A stretch of DNA of 64,000 nt from Planctomycetota bacterium (lineage in GTDB: Bacteria; Planctomycetota; Phycisphaerae; UBA1845): contig JACQFE010000002.1 of assembly GCA_016200265.1 (NCBI GenBank), forward strand, positions 49,871 to 113,870, read 5' to 3'. The notes beneath the pieces are model-generated. The model saw only the letters and a program-made list of their open reading frames with translations, was not told the origin of the DNA and did not search any database. Numbering within the stretch: the stretch's first letter is position 1; every line of letters starts with the position of its first letter. A program made the translations under genes and the position numbers. Positions 26,720-34,927 of the stretch are shown here, in pieces.

Positions 26720-27103
26720 CTAGAGACTCCTGGGCGAGGCCACATGGGCGACCATCTGGTTGATTTCCGAGACGATTTGCGACGGCAGGAACGGTTTGGG
26801 ATAAATGCGCACGTCATACTCCGCGAGCATTTCGCTCAGACGATCGCGATCGCACCGCGCGCTCAGGACGATGATCGGCAGCTTTAACTTCAACTTTTCA
26901 CGAACCTGTCTGACGAACTCCGCACCGTCCATCACCGGCATGTTCATATCCGAGATCGCGACATCGATGTTGCCCAATTGCACTTGATCAAACGCTTGCT
27001 GTCCGTCTTGCACGCAGACAACTTCGTGACCATGGCGTGTCAGCCAGATGGACATGATTCGGACGATGAATGCGTCGTCGTCAGCGACAAGAATCCTAGC
27101 CAC
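26720..27103 (-). CDS. Single-domain response regulator (CheY/PilH-like)
   Basis: The 127-residue protein is a lone receiver domain. It has the acidic cluster VADDDAF, the phospho-acceptor Asp in AISDMNMPVMDG, the Ser/Thr switch position in IVLSARCD and the conserved Lys in IYPKPF. With no output domain it must act by protein contact. Its start overlaps the stop of the histidine kinase gene by eight bases, which makes that kinase the obvious partner. Confidence 0.93.
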   Translation of the reverse strand: MARILVADDDAFIVRIMSIWLTRHGHEVVCVQDGQQAFDQVQLGNIDVAISDMNMPVMDGAEFVRQVREKLKLKLPIIVLSARCDRDRLSEMLAEYDVRIYPKPFLPSQIVSEINQMVAHVASPRSL

Positions 27104-29096
27104 GCGCCGCTCCTTCCTTGACCATGCTCATTGAATTTGAACGTCCTTCGGGCAACGGCAGCCGCACAAGGAACGTGGAGCCTTTTTGCAGCTCGCTGAT
27201 CAACTCAATGTTGCCGCCGTGGCGCCGAACAATTTCACGGGCCGTGTACAGTCCGATTCCGGTTCCGCTTTCCTTTTGAACTTCCGGATTGTTGCCGCGC
27301 TGGAATTTCTCGAATACTCGGGCCTGATCCGTCGGCGAGATTCCGATCCCGTTGTCCTTGACGGTGATCACCGCCGCTTCCGCAGTGACTTGACACCCCA
27401 CGATGACGTTTCCATTCGCGGGCGTATACTTGATCGCGTTGCCCAGCAGGTTGTTGACCACAACCGCGAGCTTGTCACGATCTCCGCGAATCGGTTCGAG
27501 CTTCGAAGGCAACACGATCTGAATGTCGATGTTCTTGTCGTCGGCCAATCCACGCACATCACGGATTCCATCGCTAAGCAATGTCCTTAAATCGACGCTG
27601 TCGATCCGCAACTCGATCGATCCGACCTCGAGCTGGGCCACACTGAGAATGTCCTCGATCAACCTCGACAGCCGCCGCGTTTCCTTCGTGATGACGTTGT
27701 AGCACTCGGTAATGACCTTGGGATCCTCGAACATCCCGCTCGAAAGTGTCTCCGCGTACGCGCGAATGTTGGTCAGCGGAGTGCGCAATTCGTGCGTCAC
27801 TTGGGTGATGAATTCCTCACGGGCACGCTCGGAGCGGATTTGCTGGCTCGCGTCTCGGATCATCACCACGCAGTCGCCCGCCTGATTGTTTCGTTGCAAC
27901 GGAATGATCCAGACTCGGTACGAATCCGCATCGCGGCCCGGCGCCTCGCTCCCCTCGACGATCTCCGCCCGCGATTCAAACGCGCCGTCGGAAGTTCGTG
28001 CGGAGCGAATGAACTCCAGCAACTTCGCGCCGACACCTTCGGATTTGATATCCAGCAGCGTCGTTTGCTTGATCTGATGCGTCGTCCATTGGAATAGCCG
28101 AAGGGCCGCAGCATTGACAAATTCAAATCGCAGTTCATCGGTAATGATGAGGAGTCCGTCGGGCAGTGCGTTGCACGCGTCCACCAGCGTTCCGGTTCCC
28201 GAACGTTGCAGCACTCGCGTCAACTCATCGTTCGCTTCCGTGCGCTTGACTGTCTCGATCAACTTCTCGGTCAGATCGACCAACTCATTCCAACCGGAGG
28301 TGACTCCGTCGAGAGTGTCGGCGATTCGCAAGGAGGCAATTTCGGACTGCAGGTCGCGCCGGCTCTTGAGCCGATGGGCGATCCGCGACATGCCCCGCAA
28401 CTGCTCGCGAAGGCAGCGATAAATCACAAACAACGCCCCCATCACCACCAGAGCAATCACCATCGCTCCGGCGTCCGTGACCAGCCCGTCGGTGGCCGGC
28501 AATTCCGCCGGACTGATCACTTCAAGACGAGGCCGCAATGACGCATCGACTTCTTTCGAACCTGCAACTTGCGCGTTGTGTTGGTAAGACGGCGTGTCCG
28601 TTGCATTTCCGTCATTCTCGGCCGAATCGCTTGCCCATCGGTGAAGTTTTAATGGGAATCGAATGGCCCGATCGCCATTGCTCGTCGCACCATCAGCGTC
28701 ACTGAGTCCACTACTTGGAACGGTAGCGGGGCTTTTTGAAGTCGACGTGTCGCTCGCGCGGCTCGACGCGACGACGCGCCCGTTGACGACTACTCGCGCA
28801 GAACGCACGGGTATGCTCGACGCGAAATCGCGAAGCTCGCGAGTGCATGTCCCGATCCAGACGGTTTCCGAGGCGTCCGTATCCGACTCAGCGCTCAATC
28901 GCTCCGCGAGCAGTCGCACCGCATAATTCGTGCTTTGCTCGAAATAATCGTTCGATTCGCGGCGCGCTCGACGGATGCCGAACTGGCTGACCGCCCCAAG
29001 CCCCACGATGTAAATGAGCACCATGGAAAGCCCAAACCAGCGCGGAACTTCCTCGGCCGTCAGGAACCGTCGAATTGTCGGGAACAATTTGCTCAT
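27096..29096 (-). CDS. Membrane sensor histidine kinase with PAS domain
   Basis: The start at 29096 (MSKLFPTIRRF) gives 666 residues; ATG at 29111 is an alternative. A membrane helix (about 20-42), a periplasmic part of about 160 residues, a second helix (GAMVIALVVMGALFVIYRC), a HAMP-like and coiled segment, a PAS domain (about 300-420), HisKA with the phospho-His in THELRTPLTNIRAYAE, and a HATPase with NLLGNAIKYTP, DNGIGIS and GTGIGLY follow. It heads the regulatory part of the pilus block. Confidence 0.92.
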   Translation of the reverse strand: MSKLFPTIRRFLTAEEVPRWFGLSMVLIYIVGLGAVSQFGIRRARRESNDYFEQSTNYAVRLLAERLSAESDTDASETVWIGTCTRELRDFASSIPVRSARVVVNGRVVASSRASDTSTSKSPATVPSSGLSDADGATSNGDRAIRFPLKLHRWASDSAENDGNATDTPSYQHNAQVAGSKEVDASLRPRLEVISPAELPATDGLVTDAGAMVIALVVMGALFVIYRCLREQLRGMSRIAHRLKSRRDLQSEIASLRIADTLDGVTSGWNELVDLTEKLIETVKRTEANDELTRVLQRSGTGTLVDACNALPDGLLIITDELRFEFVNAAALRLFQWTTHQIKQTTLLDIKSEGVGAKLLEFIRSARTSDGAFESRAEIVEGSEAPGRDADSYRVWIIPLQRNNQAGDCVVMIRDASQQIRSERAREEFITQVTHELRTPLTNIRAYAETLSSGMFEDPKVITECYNVITKETRRLSRLIEDILSVAQLEVGSIELRIDSVDLRTLLSDGIRDVRGLADDKNIDIQIVLPSKLEPIRGDRDKLAVVVNNLLGNAIKYTPANGNVIVGCQVTAEAAVITVKDNGIGISPTDQARVFEKFQRGNNPEVQKESGTGIGLYTAREIVRRHGGNIELISELQKGSTFLVRLPLPEGRSNSMSMVKEGAARG

Positions 29097-29563
29097 ACGG
29101 ACAAAACGCATCCCTCGCACCAAAAGCGCGGATCGCGGGCAGCTCGCCCCCGCAAGCACTGACAGACAAGCTGTCGATGGCGCCCCAGGGCGCGTTCACC
29201 GCCGCGTACGCGCGGATCAAGCGCACGCAAGGGTTATCGTTTTCAATGTGCTGGCGCTTCAACTCTGATTTTGCATGGCGCAACGTGCATCGCTCGCGAG
29301 GATGCATCTCCCTGGCGATGATTATTGAGCGCATCCGGTAATCGCATTCCCCGTCCACGTGAAGTGCACTGATTCTTCCGCGATCTGCTTGTTATCCGGC
29401 CACCGTCAACAACTACTTCACACTATTCGGACCGAAGACAAATGGCTTTGCGGACGTTCGATTGGAAGAGGAATCGGAAACTCAAAGTTTCAAATCTCAA
29501 ATGGGAAACTGCGACATGACAGTCGACAACTGAGAACTGAAAACTGACTGCTGACGACTTCCA
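29097..29563. other. Intergenic region with short-word array
   Basis: No convincing gene was found in these 467 bases. They must contain the promoter of the pilus regulatory block. Bases 29464-29560 hold a degenerate array built on the words AACTGA, GACTG, CTCAAA and GGAAACT, similar to arrays elsewhere in the window. Confidence 0.55.
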
Positions 29564-31432
29564 TCACGGTGCTGGCACAAACGTCAGTCCATCAACGTCA
29601 ATACTCACAGCCGGCGAGCCGCCGGAGAAGGTCGGGGGTGATCCATCCGCCCGTCCCGGCTCGACCGAAGGCGGGAACACCCACACGGTGCGAATGGTCT
29701 CGTCGGGATCAAGCTGAACCTGTGGATTTCCTCCCGGCATGCGAAAAATCGCGCCATCATCAAGGTCCTCGGCCAGAACCTCCTTGTCGAGCGTGAGCGT
29801 CGCGGAATCACCCGTCGCCGCGATTCGCTGCTTGACCACGCGATACACGACGCCGGTGACTTCGTCGACGAACAGAGTGCCCTGCGGAAACATTTGGATG
29901 ACCATGAGCTTGGCATCCGGACCGCCGCCCATTTTCTGCGGCGGCACGGTAATTTCCACAGGCGCGCCTGTCGGTGGCAAGCGAGGAGGAGTGCGATCGA
30001 ATGCACTGGGCAAGTCCTTCGGAAATTCCACCTGCACGCGCCACGGAACCGGAAATGCGACGTCGCTTTGAGCATTCTGGGCCGACGGCACGATCGGCGC
30101 CGCAGACCGATCATCCGGATTCGGAACGTGGTTCAAATCGGACGCATCCTGTTGTGCATATCGATACGTCGGCGAGGGACGACGCAGCATCACATAATAA
30201 ATGTCGAAATTTCGTGCGCTACCCATCGCCATCGCGGCCTCACTCGCCAGGAATTGCGACTGCGGCGTGGCCGCCGAGTTGTTCGGCACGGGAACCCCAG
30301 CAGCGCTTGGCCAATTGGCCATGCTCGGAGCATACGCCGGCCCCAGGCATGCCGGCGACCATGCATATCCGGGCTGTGTCGGTCCGATTGGTGCGCACAG
30401 TCGACCCGGGGCGCAAATTGGTTGCGGACCGTTCGGATTTTGCCAGCAGACCATGCCCTCCGTGCGTGGCCGCAAACGGTGCAGAATCGCCCAGGCATAT
30501 CGCCGCGTGGCCAGCGTTTCATCCCATTGGGGCTTCAGCGTCGCGTAGTTTGGGTCGTTTGGATCAGGCAATGACGGCATGGCCGGATGAATTCGATCCT
30601 CGAATTTGATCTGCGGCGAAACGAACATTCTTCCGCCTGCATAGCCGGAGGGAGCCAACGTCCCACATGCCAGATCATGCTGCTGTTTCATGAGATTTCG
30701 ATAGGTGACGCTGGCATCGGGCGGCTCCCAGGGAACGAATTCCGGATCACCGCCGGAGCGGAAATTCACGCCGCAGAAGTCAACCTTGTGCTGAGACGCT
30801 GCTGGCGCGACATATTCCGTGATCCATGGATTTTCGGCCACGATCGCACTTCCTGTGCCTGGATGACTGATCAACATATTCTCGACGTTGAGCGCATGAA
30901 CACGGCTGTCGCTGTACGAAAGAATCGAAAGATGCGTGCGGTAAGATGCCTTTGAAGCGTTGTTCATCGTCGAATCATAGAACAGATCACCAGCAAAGCT
31001 GCCGTAACCGAGCGCCCAGACAGGCTGGACAGTATTTGAAGGCGGGGGCGCTGCTCGCGTCAGCGACGCGCAGTGTAGAAGCGATGAAAGATTGATCCGC
31101 GCGTTCGCGGTAACATTCGGGCTGAGGCTGCCCTCATTCAGCTTCCGGGCCCGGTCCCAAGCCACCGGAAACATCGTCGCGACCATGATCAGCCCCAGGC
31201 CGAGGATCACGATGGCGATCATCATCTCCACGAGGGAGAAGGCAGCAAGGCAACGAGGCAACGAGGCAAAGAGGCGGCGTCGCGCCGCAGTCGAATTGCC
31301 AATTTCCAATTGCCGATTTCCAATTGTCGAACGCGGAAATCGAGAAGACACTCTTTGCGAAATCAAGCCTCGATGTTTCAGTGCCACTTTCAAATGGGTT
31401 CGTTTCGCAAGTATAATTTTCGCTAATGTCAT
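29564..31432 (-). CDS. Large prepilin-like protein (P5), long leader
   Basis: The start at 31432 lies eight bases after the stop of the upstream gene; ATG at 31453 is an alternative. The protein has about 622 residues. The class III site LAA/FSLVEMMIAIVILGLGLIM is 64 residues from the start, and the leader is encoded by CCAATTG and GGCAACG short-word repeats (31244-31330). The mature part is unusually large for a prepilin, with a hydrophobic helix and a beta-rich, Pro-rich domain of no recognised family. It is the last of five such genes in tandem. Function is inferred only as an extracellular pilus-like or secretion-associated component. Confidence 0.7.
   Translation of the reverse strand: MTLAKIILAKRTHLKVALKHRGLISQRVSSRFPRSTIGNRQLEIGNSTAARRRLFASLPRCLAAFSLVEMMIAIVILGLGLIMVATMFPVAWDRARKLNEGSLSPNVTANARINLSSLLHCASLTRAAPPPSNTVQPVWALGYGSFAGDLFYDSTMNNASKASYRTHLSILSYSDSRVHALNVENMLISHPGTGSAIVAENPWITEYVAPAASQHKVDFCGVNFRSGGDPEFVPWEPPDASVTYRNLMKQQHDLACGTLAPSGYAGGRMFVSPQIKFEDRIHPAMPSLPDPNDPNYATLKPQWDETLATRRYAWAILHRLRPRTEGMVCWQNPNGPQPICAPGRLCAPIGPTQPGYAWSPACLGPAYAPSMANWPSAAGVPVPNNSAATPQSQFLASEAAMAMGSARNFDIYYVMLRRPSPTYRYAQQDASDLNHVPNPDDRSAAPIVPSAQNAQSDVAFPVPWRVQVEFPKDLPSAFDRTPPRLPPTGAPVEITVPPQKMGGGPDAKLMVIQMFPQGTLFVDEVTGVVYRVVKQRIAATGDSATLTLDKEVLAEDLDDGAIFRMPGGNPQVQLDPDETIRTVWVFPPSVEPGRADGSPPTFSGGSPAVSIDVDGLTFVPAP
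31244..31330. repeat. Short-word repeat arrays GGCAACGA and CCAATTG in P5 leader
   Basis: Bases 31244-31278 contain GGCAACGAGGCAACGAGGCA and 31294-31330 contain CCAATTTCCAATTGCCGATT. Both lie inside the translated leader of the P5 prepilin. Matching words occur at 40070-40276 and 41821-41856 between genes. Confidence 0.7.
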
Positions 31433-31442
31433 GGCGTGGCAC

Positions 31443-32612
31443 TCACGGCACATTCTTCCCCAGCGGGCCGCGAACGACAGCCCCGGTCAATCGGTGAATG
31501 TAGAACGGTTGGGCGGAGTTCAAGAGGTATTTGCGTTTCGTGGCTGCGTCACCCGCCCCGTTGAACAATGAATCATCGTACACCAGAAGTCCGTCAACGG
31601 ACGGGAAATTCAGGGCCGTGCTGCTCTTATCCGCAATCAAAAATTGTATCGAGACCGTGGTTGGGGCATTTCTCCCGGATGAGGCGTAAGGATTGGATCC
31701 GGTGGGCGGATTCAGAGGCGCTTTCGTCGCTGTGGCGATTTGAGAGTAGTACTGCGTGACGGAAGCAGGAACGCCCAGCGGCAGACCTGTAATGTCCCCA
31801 AGCATGTTCTTATCGTCATCGTTTTCGGCGACCAGTACGTCGCGGCCTACGATCAGCTCCCCGTTGGGCGAATAAATCACGGAAAAAAAGTTGCGTTGCC
31901 GTGTGATGCCGTCGCCGCCATTCGCAACGATGAGCAAACTGTTGTTCGCCAGCTCGTCGTCATTAAACGTTTTTGTTTCATCGCCGCCGCCGGGGGTCGG
32001 TGTGTGAATGACATATCGCGGCACCACGCGCATCGGTGTCGGCATCTCAAATCCGCGTTCCGGAATGACCACGAACACATTTTGAAGCACAACACCTTCC
32101 CACGCCGTGGGTCGCCTCGGAGTGTTCAATTTCGTGGGGTCTGGAGCAGTCGCGACGACCAGCCCGCCCGGATCGTCATACACAAAATAGTACGCCGGGT
32201 CCTGCACGATCGAAACCACCCGTTGCACATTGCGATCGTCAACGAAGAAAAACAATCCGCCTTGCGTACCGCTTTGCATGGCCTTCGCCCGCGCGGTCAT
32301 GAGCATTCCGGTGATGGAGTTTTCCGCGTCGGCCAGCTTCCGCTGGTTCCAAAGCGAATTCATGCCGGGCAGCACGAGCGTCACCAGGATAAGCACGATG
32401 GAGACAACGACGACCATTTCGACGATCGTGAAACCGGAATTGCGAAGAGTGAATGGTGAAGGGCGAATTGAAAACACATGGCGTGGGTGCCCCACTGCTT
32501 GCGGTGGGGGACTGAAGCAAACGTCATTGTTCAATTCCCCAGCCCAAGGGCTGGGGCACCCGCTCATTTGCCTCGATCTTCGATCTTCGATCTTCGATCT
32601 TTCCCTTCTCAT
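31443..32612 (-). CDS. Large prepilin-like protein (P4), long leader
   Basis: The ATG at 32612 overlaps the stop of P3 as ATGA. The 389-residue protein has its cleavage site RNSG/FTIVEMVVVVSIVLI about 60 residues from the start. The first 60 residues are encoded by a GATCTTC tandem repeat, a GGGTGCCCC inverted-repeat element and a GAAGAGTGAATGG array. The helix after the site is followed by NQRKLADAENSITGMLMTARAKAM, as in GspH/FimT-like minor pilins, and then an Asp- and Pro-rich domain. Confidence 0.72.
   Translation of the reverse strand: MRRERSKIEDRRSRQMSGCPSPWAGELNNDVCFSPPPQAVGHPRHVFSIRPSPFTLRNSGFTIVEMVVVVSIVLILVTLVLPGMNSLWNQRKLADAENSITGMLMTARAKAMQSGTQGGLFFFVDDRNVQRVVSIVQDPAYYFVYDDPGGLVVATAPDPTKLNTPRRPTAWEGVVLQNVFVVIPERGFEMPTPMRVVPRYVIHTPTPGGGDETKTFNDDELANNSLLIVANGGDGITRQRNFFSVIYSPNGELIVGRDVLVAENDDDKNMLGDITGLPLGVPASVTQYYSQIATATKAPLNPPTGSNPYASSGRNAPTTVSIQFLIADKSSTALNFPSVDGLLVYDDSLFNGAGDAATKRKYLLNSAQPFYIHRLTGAVVRGPLGKNVP
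32441..32474. repeat. Short-word array GAAGAGTGAATGG
   Basis: The words GCGAAGAGTGAATGGTGAAG repeat with small changes just upstream of the P4 cleavage site. The same words appear at 33586-33625 and, on the other strand, at 41874-41908. Confidence 0.6.
32484..32563. repeat. GGGTGCCCC inverted-repeat element
   Basis: The element starts GGGTGCCCCACTGCTTGCGG and ends CCAAGGGCTGGGGCACCC. Its ends are inverted repeats (GGGTGCCCCA and TGGGGCACCC) and each half can also fold on itself. It lies in frame inside the translated leader of P4. Confidence 0.7.
32572..32610. repeat. GATCTTC heptamer tandem repeat
   Basis: Four near-perfect copies of GATCTTC stand head to tail at the start of the P4 coding region. 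The heptamer also appears at 33656-33680, at the start of P3. Confidence 0.8.
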
Positions 32613-33682
32613 CCCCCGTACCCCTTGGCCAGCTTCTCCGCCAGCCCAGTGTTCGAATACACATTGTCGTTATTGAAGGGGTTGTTCAGGAGGTGATCGT
32701 GGTTATCGCTGGAAAGATCGCCCACAAGCGACGCGGATGGCGCACTCGCCATCGCACTTTGTGTCAGTTGTTCTTTGCCGTCCGGGCCATACGACATAAT
32801 CAGCGGCTGGCCGCCGTTGAGCCGCACCAGCTCGGTGGAAATATCGTTCCAATCCTCGTGATTGCTCGACGCAATGTCCGTCGGCAAGTCCTTGTGGTCG
32901 CGCTCGGAAAAGTAGCTCAGCGGATTCCCCCAATCATCCACGATGTAGCGGATTTGCAGATCGTCCGGACCCCAATTGCCGTCCGGGGCAGCCGCGCCAC
33001 TCGGTCGATCAAGAAACTGGGATGGCTGTCCCGTCGTCGTATTCAGCGCACCGGCCGTCCGATTCTTGTCGGGAATCTTGCTCAAAATCGACGCTGAAGA
33101 CTCACCAATTACTTCAATCGCAACAATCATGGCCGCGAGATCGCGATGCTCAAATTCCGGAGCGGCATTACTGCCAACGTCGTAAAACCTCATCGCCGGA
33201 TACTTTCCGTTGGCGGCCGGAATCATCACCGCCCCGCGCGGCGCGAGCGTGCCGCTGTTGCTCTTGCTTCCCGGCAATCCGTTGGGTGTGAAGACCTCCA
33301 GCTCGTCCGGCGGATATTGGCCGTAACGATCGCTGTATTTCACTTTCGAATGGCCGGGCGTCGGATTCGCGGCGTCCTGCTGCGCGGAAGTAAGGCTGCC
33401 TCTCGTCGCCGCTGCCTGTTCATGTTTGAATTCCTCACACGCATCGAGTACGACCTGAATGGTGGCCTTGGTGTTGTTGATCTTCGATCGCGTGATGAGC
33501 GCGCTGCCGGCCACAAGAACGGAACTGATCAGAATGCCGATGACCACAATGACCACAAGAAGCTCGATCATGGTGATGGCGGTACGCGAAGAGCGAAGAG
33601 CGAATGGCGAAGATCGAATGATTAAATCAGAGTCCGGAGCATAAGCGACGGGTTTCGATCTTCGATCTTCGCTCTTCTGCAT
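32609..33682 (-). CDS. Large prepilin-like protein (P3), long leader
   Basis: The ATG at 33682 is preceded by AGGTG and yields 357 residues. The cleavage site TA/ITMIELLVVIVVIGILI is about 35 residues in, and Ile replaces the usual Phe at +1. The leader carries GATCTTC and GAAGAGCG words on the opposite strand. The mature protein has the helix, KINNTKATIQVVLDACEEFKH, and a C-terminal DGKEQLT...NNPFNNDN region with Asp-Asn patterns like those of GspG calcium loops. It lies seven bases after P2. Confidence 0.75.
   Translation of the reverse strand: MQKSEDRRSKPVAYAPDSDLIIRSSPFALRSSRTAITMIELLVVIVVIGILISSVLVAGSALITRSKINNTKATIQVVLDACEEFKHEQAAATRGSLTSAQQDAANPTPGHSKVKYSDRYGQYPPDELEVFTPNGLPGSKSNSGTLAPRGAVMIPAANGKYPAMRFYDVGSNAAPEFEHRDLAAMIVAIEVIGESSASILSKIPDKNRTAGALNTTTGQPSQFLDRPSGAAAPDGNWGPDDLQIRYIVDDWGNPLSYFSERDHKDLPTDIASSNHEDWNDISTELVRLNGGQPLIMSYGPDGKEQLTQSAMASAPSASLVGDLSSDNHDHLLNNPFNNDNVYSNTGLAEKLAKGYGG
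33586..33680. repeat. Short-word arrays in P3 leader
   Basis: Bases 33586-33625 hold GCGAAGAGCGAAGAGCGAAT and 33656-33680 hold GATCTTCGATCTTCGCTCTT. Both lie between the P3 start and its prepilin cleavage site. Confidence 0.65.
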
Positions 33683-33689
33683 TTTGCAC

Positions 33690-34871
33690 CTAGTCCGTCT
33701 TCTTCGTCCAATTCACCACGTCGTCGCCGGTTCCGTAGCGGGCGTCAGGCCCCGCTGAGATGAGCAGATACGAATCCTTCCGCACCGGCGTAGGCCGAGT
33801 TTTGACGGTGGGATCAATGATGAAACGAGCGAAGGAATACTTGTAGCTGTCATCGGTGGAAGCGATCTTGGCCACCTCTTCGGTTGCAAGCGGCGCCTTG
33901 GAAATGCGGAGGTCGTGAAATCCACCATTGATCACCCCGGCGCCGAAGTCGACGCCGGCATCGCCGGCAATACTGGAATCAGAGCCGGTGATGATGCTGT
34001 TATCTTCCTGCCAGAAGATTCCCGGCGTCTTCTTGCCTGCGTCCGTCACCATCAGGAGACTCGATGGACTGGCCTTGTAATAAAGAACCGGGTGGTCCCA
34101 GGCATCGAGAAACACCGCCTGATTTTTTGCAGAGTCTTGTGGGAGTATGCGGTCCGGTCTGCTGCCAACGATTTTACCCGTATCCACCAGGTTTTGAAGA
34201 CTGACGGCGTGCTGTCGCATCTTGTCATCGACGTAAGCGCCGGTGGAAGGATAACGTGGATATCTCGTCGCACCGCTCGTTGGATCAAGTTCATACAAGC
34301 CCTTGCTGCCATTTTGACCGCAAGTATCGTCAGACCAAAGGCCATTGGCGGGCGGAGTGCCGCCGCTTGTTCCTATGTCTTTGAATCCGGGCGTGCCCAA
34401 TCCATCCGCACCCATCATGGCATGCACAAGGAGCTGCGCGCCCGTGATCCGCACGTCCGTGCAACTTCCCGCACGATCAGGGTCTTTGATTTTCTGACGA
34501 GCATTGGGTGTCGGATTGTCACCGGACGACGGGGGAAGCGTACCGCCGATGGCGGCTTCCTGTTGAAACACCCGAAGTCCCGTGTCAAGAGCCGTGAACT
34601 GAGCCTGCGTCTGCGCGACCTTGGCTTTCTCACGCACGGTCGCAAACGCGGGCAGAAGAACCGCCAGGAGCAGTGAGATAATCGCGATCACGACCAGCAT
34701 CTCAACCAGCGTAAACGCCCGCTTCACGGTATCGCAAAGATTCTCTTTGCGCACGCCTCCCTTCTCAACAAGGGGGGATTGAGGGGGGTTGCCGGTACTG
34801 CAAAGATTCTCTTTGCCCATGATCAAACAGCCAATCGCGCCGCGTCGAGTTCTGTTATCGCTATGATTCAT
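33690..34871 (-). CDS. Large prepilin-like protein (P2), leader enlarged by a repeat
   Basis: ATG at 34871 has AAAGGA nine to fourteen bases upstream and gives 393 residues. The cleavage site KRA/FTLVEMLVVIAIISLLLAV is 52 residues from the start. The leader contains the tetrapeptide pattern KENLC twice, 22 residues apart, because a 66-base repeat unit is present in frame (34734-34816). The mature part has the GspG-like helix and linker FTALDTGLRVFQQEA and ends with LLISAGPDARYGTGDDV, a loop shared with P1 and P3-type GspG proteins. Confidence 0.75.
   Translation of the reverse strand: MNHSDNRTRRGAIGCLIMGKENLCSTGNPPQSPLVEKGGVRKENLCDTVKRAFTLVEMLVVIAIISLLLAVLLPAFATVREKAKVAQTQAQFTALDTGLRVFQQEAAIGGTLPPSSGDNPTPNARQKIKDPDRAGSCTDVRITGAQLLVHAMMGADGLGTPGFKDIGTSGGTPPANGLWSDDTCGQNGSKGLYELDPTSGATRYPRYPSTGAYVDDKMRQHAVSLQNLVDTGKIVGSRPDRILPQDSAKNQAVFLDAWDHPVLYYKASPSSLLMVTDAGKKTPGIFWQEDNSIITGSDSSIAGDAGVDFGAGVINGGFHDLRISKAPLATEEVAKIASTDDSYKYSFARFIIDPTVKTRPTPVRKDSYLLISAGPDARYGTGDDVVNWTKKTD
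34734..34816. repeat. 17-base palindromes flanking a C/G-rich repeat, inside P2 leader
   Basis: The palindrome GCAAAGATTCTCTTTGC occurs at 34734-34750 and again at 34800-34816. Between them lies a member of the C/G-rich family (CTCCCTTCTCAACAAGGGGG and following G-runs). The spacing between copies is 66 bases, exactly 22 codons, so the reading frame is kept. Confidence 0.8.
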
Positions 34872-34927
34872 TCGTCATCATCCTTTCCAACGGCATGGCG
34901 GCCCGCACAATCTGGAGGGATCCGCAA

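Noticed and set aside
29160..29358. Minus-strand frame extending the histidine kinase region
   Set aside because: It is out of frame with the kinase and has no domain or start support.
32572..33680. Possible CRISPR array from repeated words
   Set aside because: Units are 7-14 bases, degenerate and without spacers of constant length; no cas genes are present.
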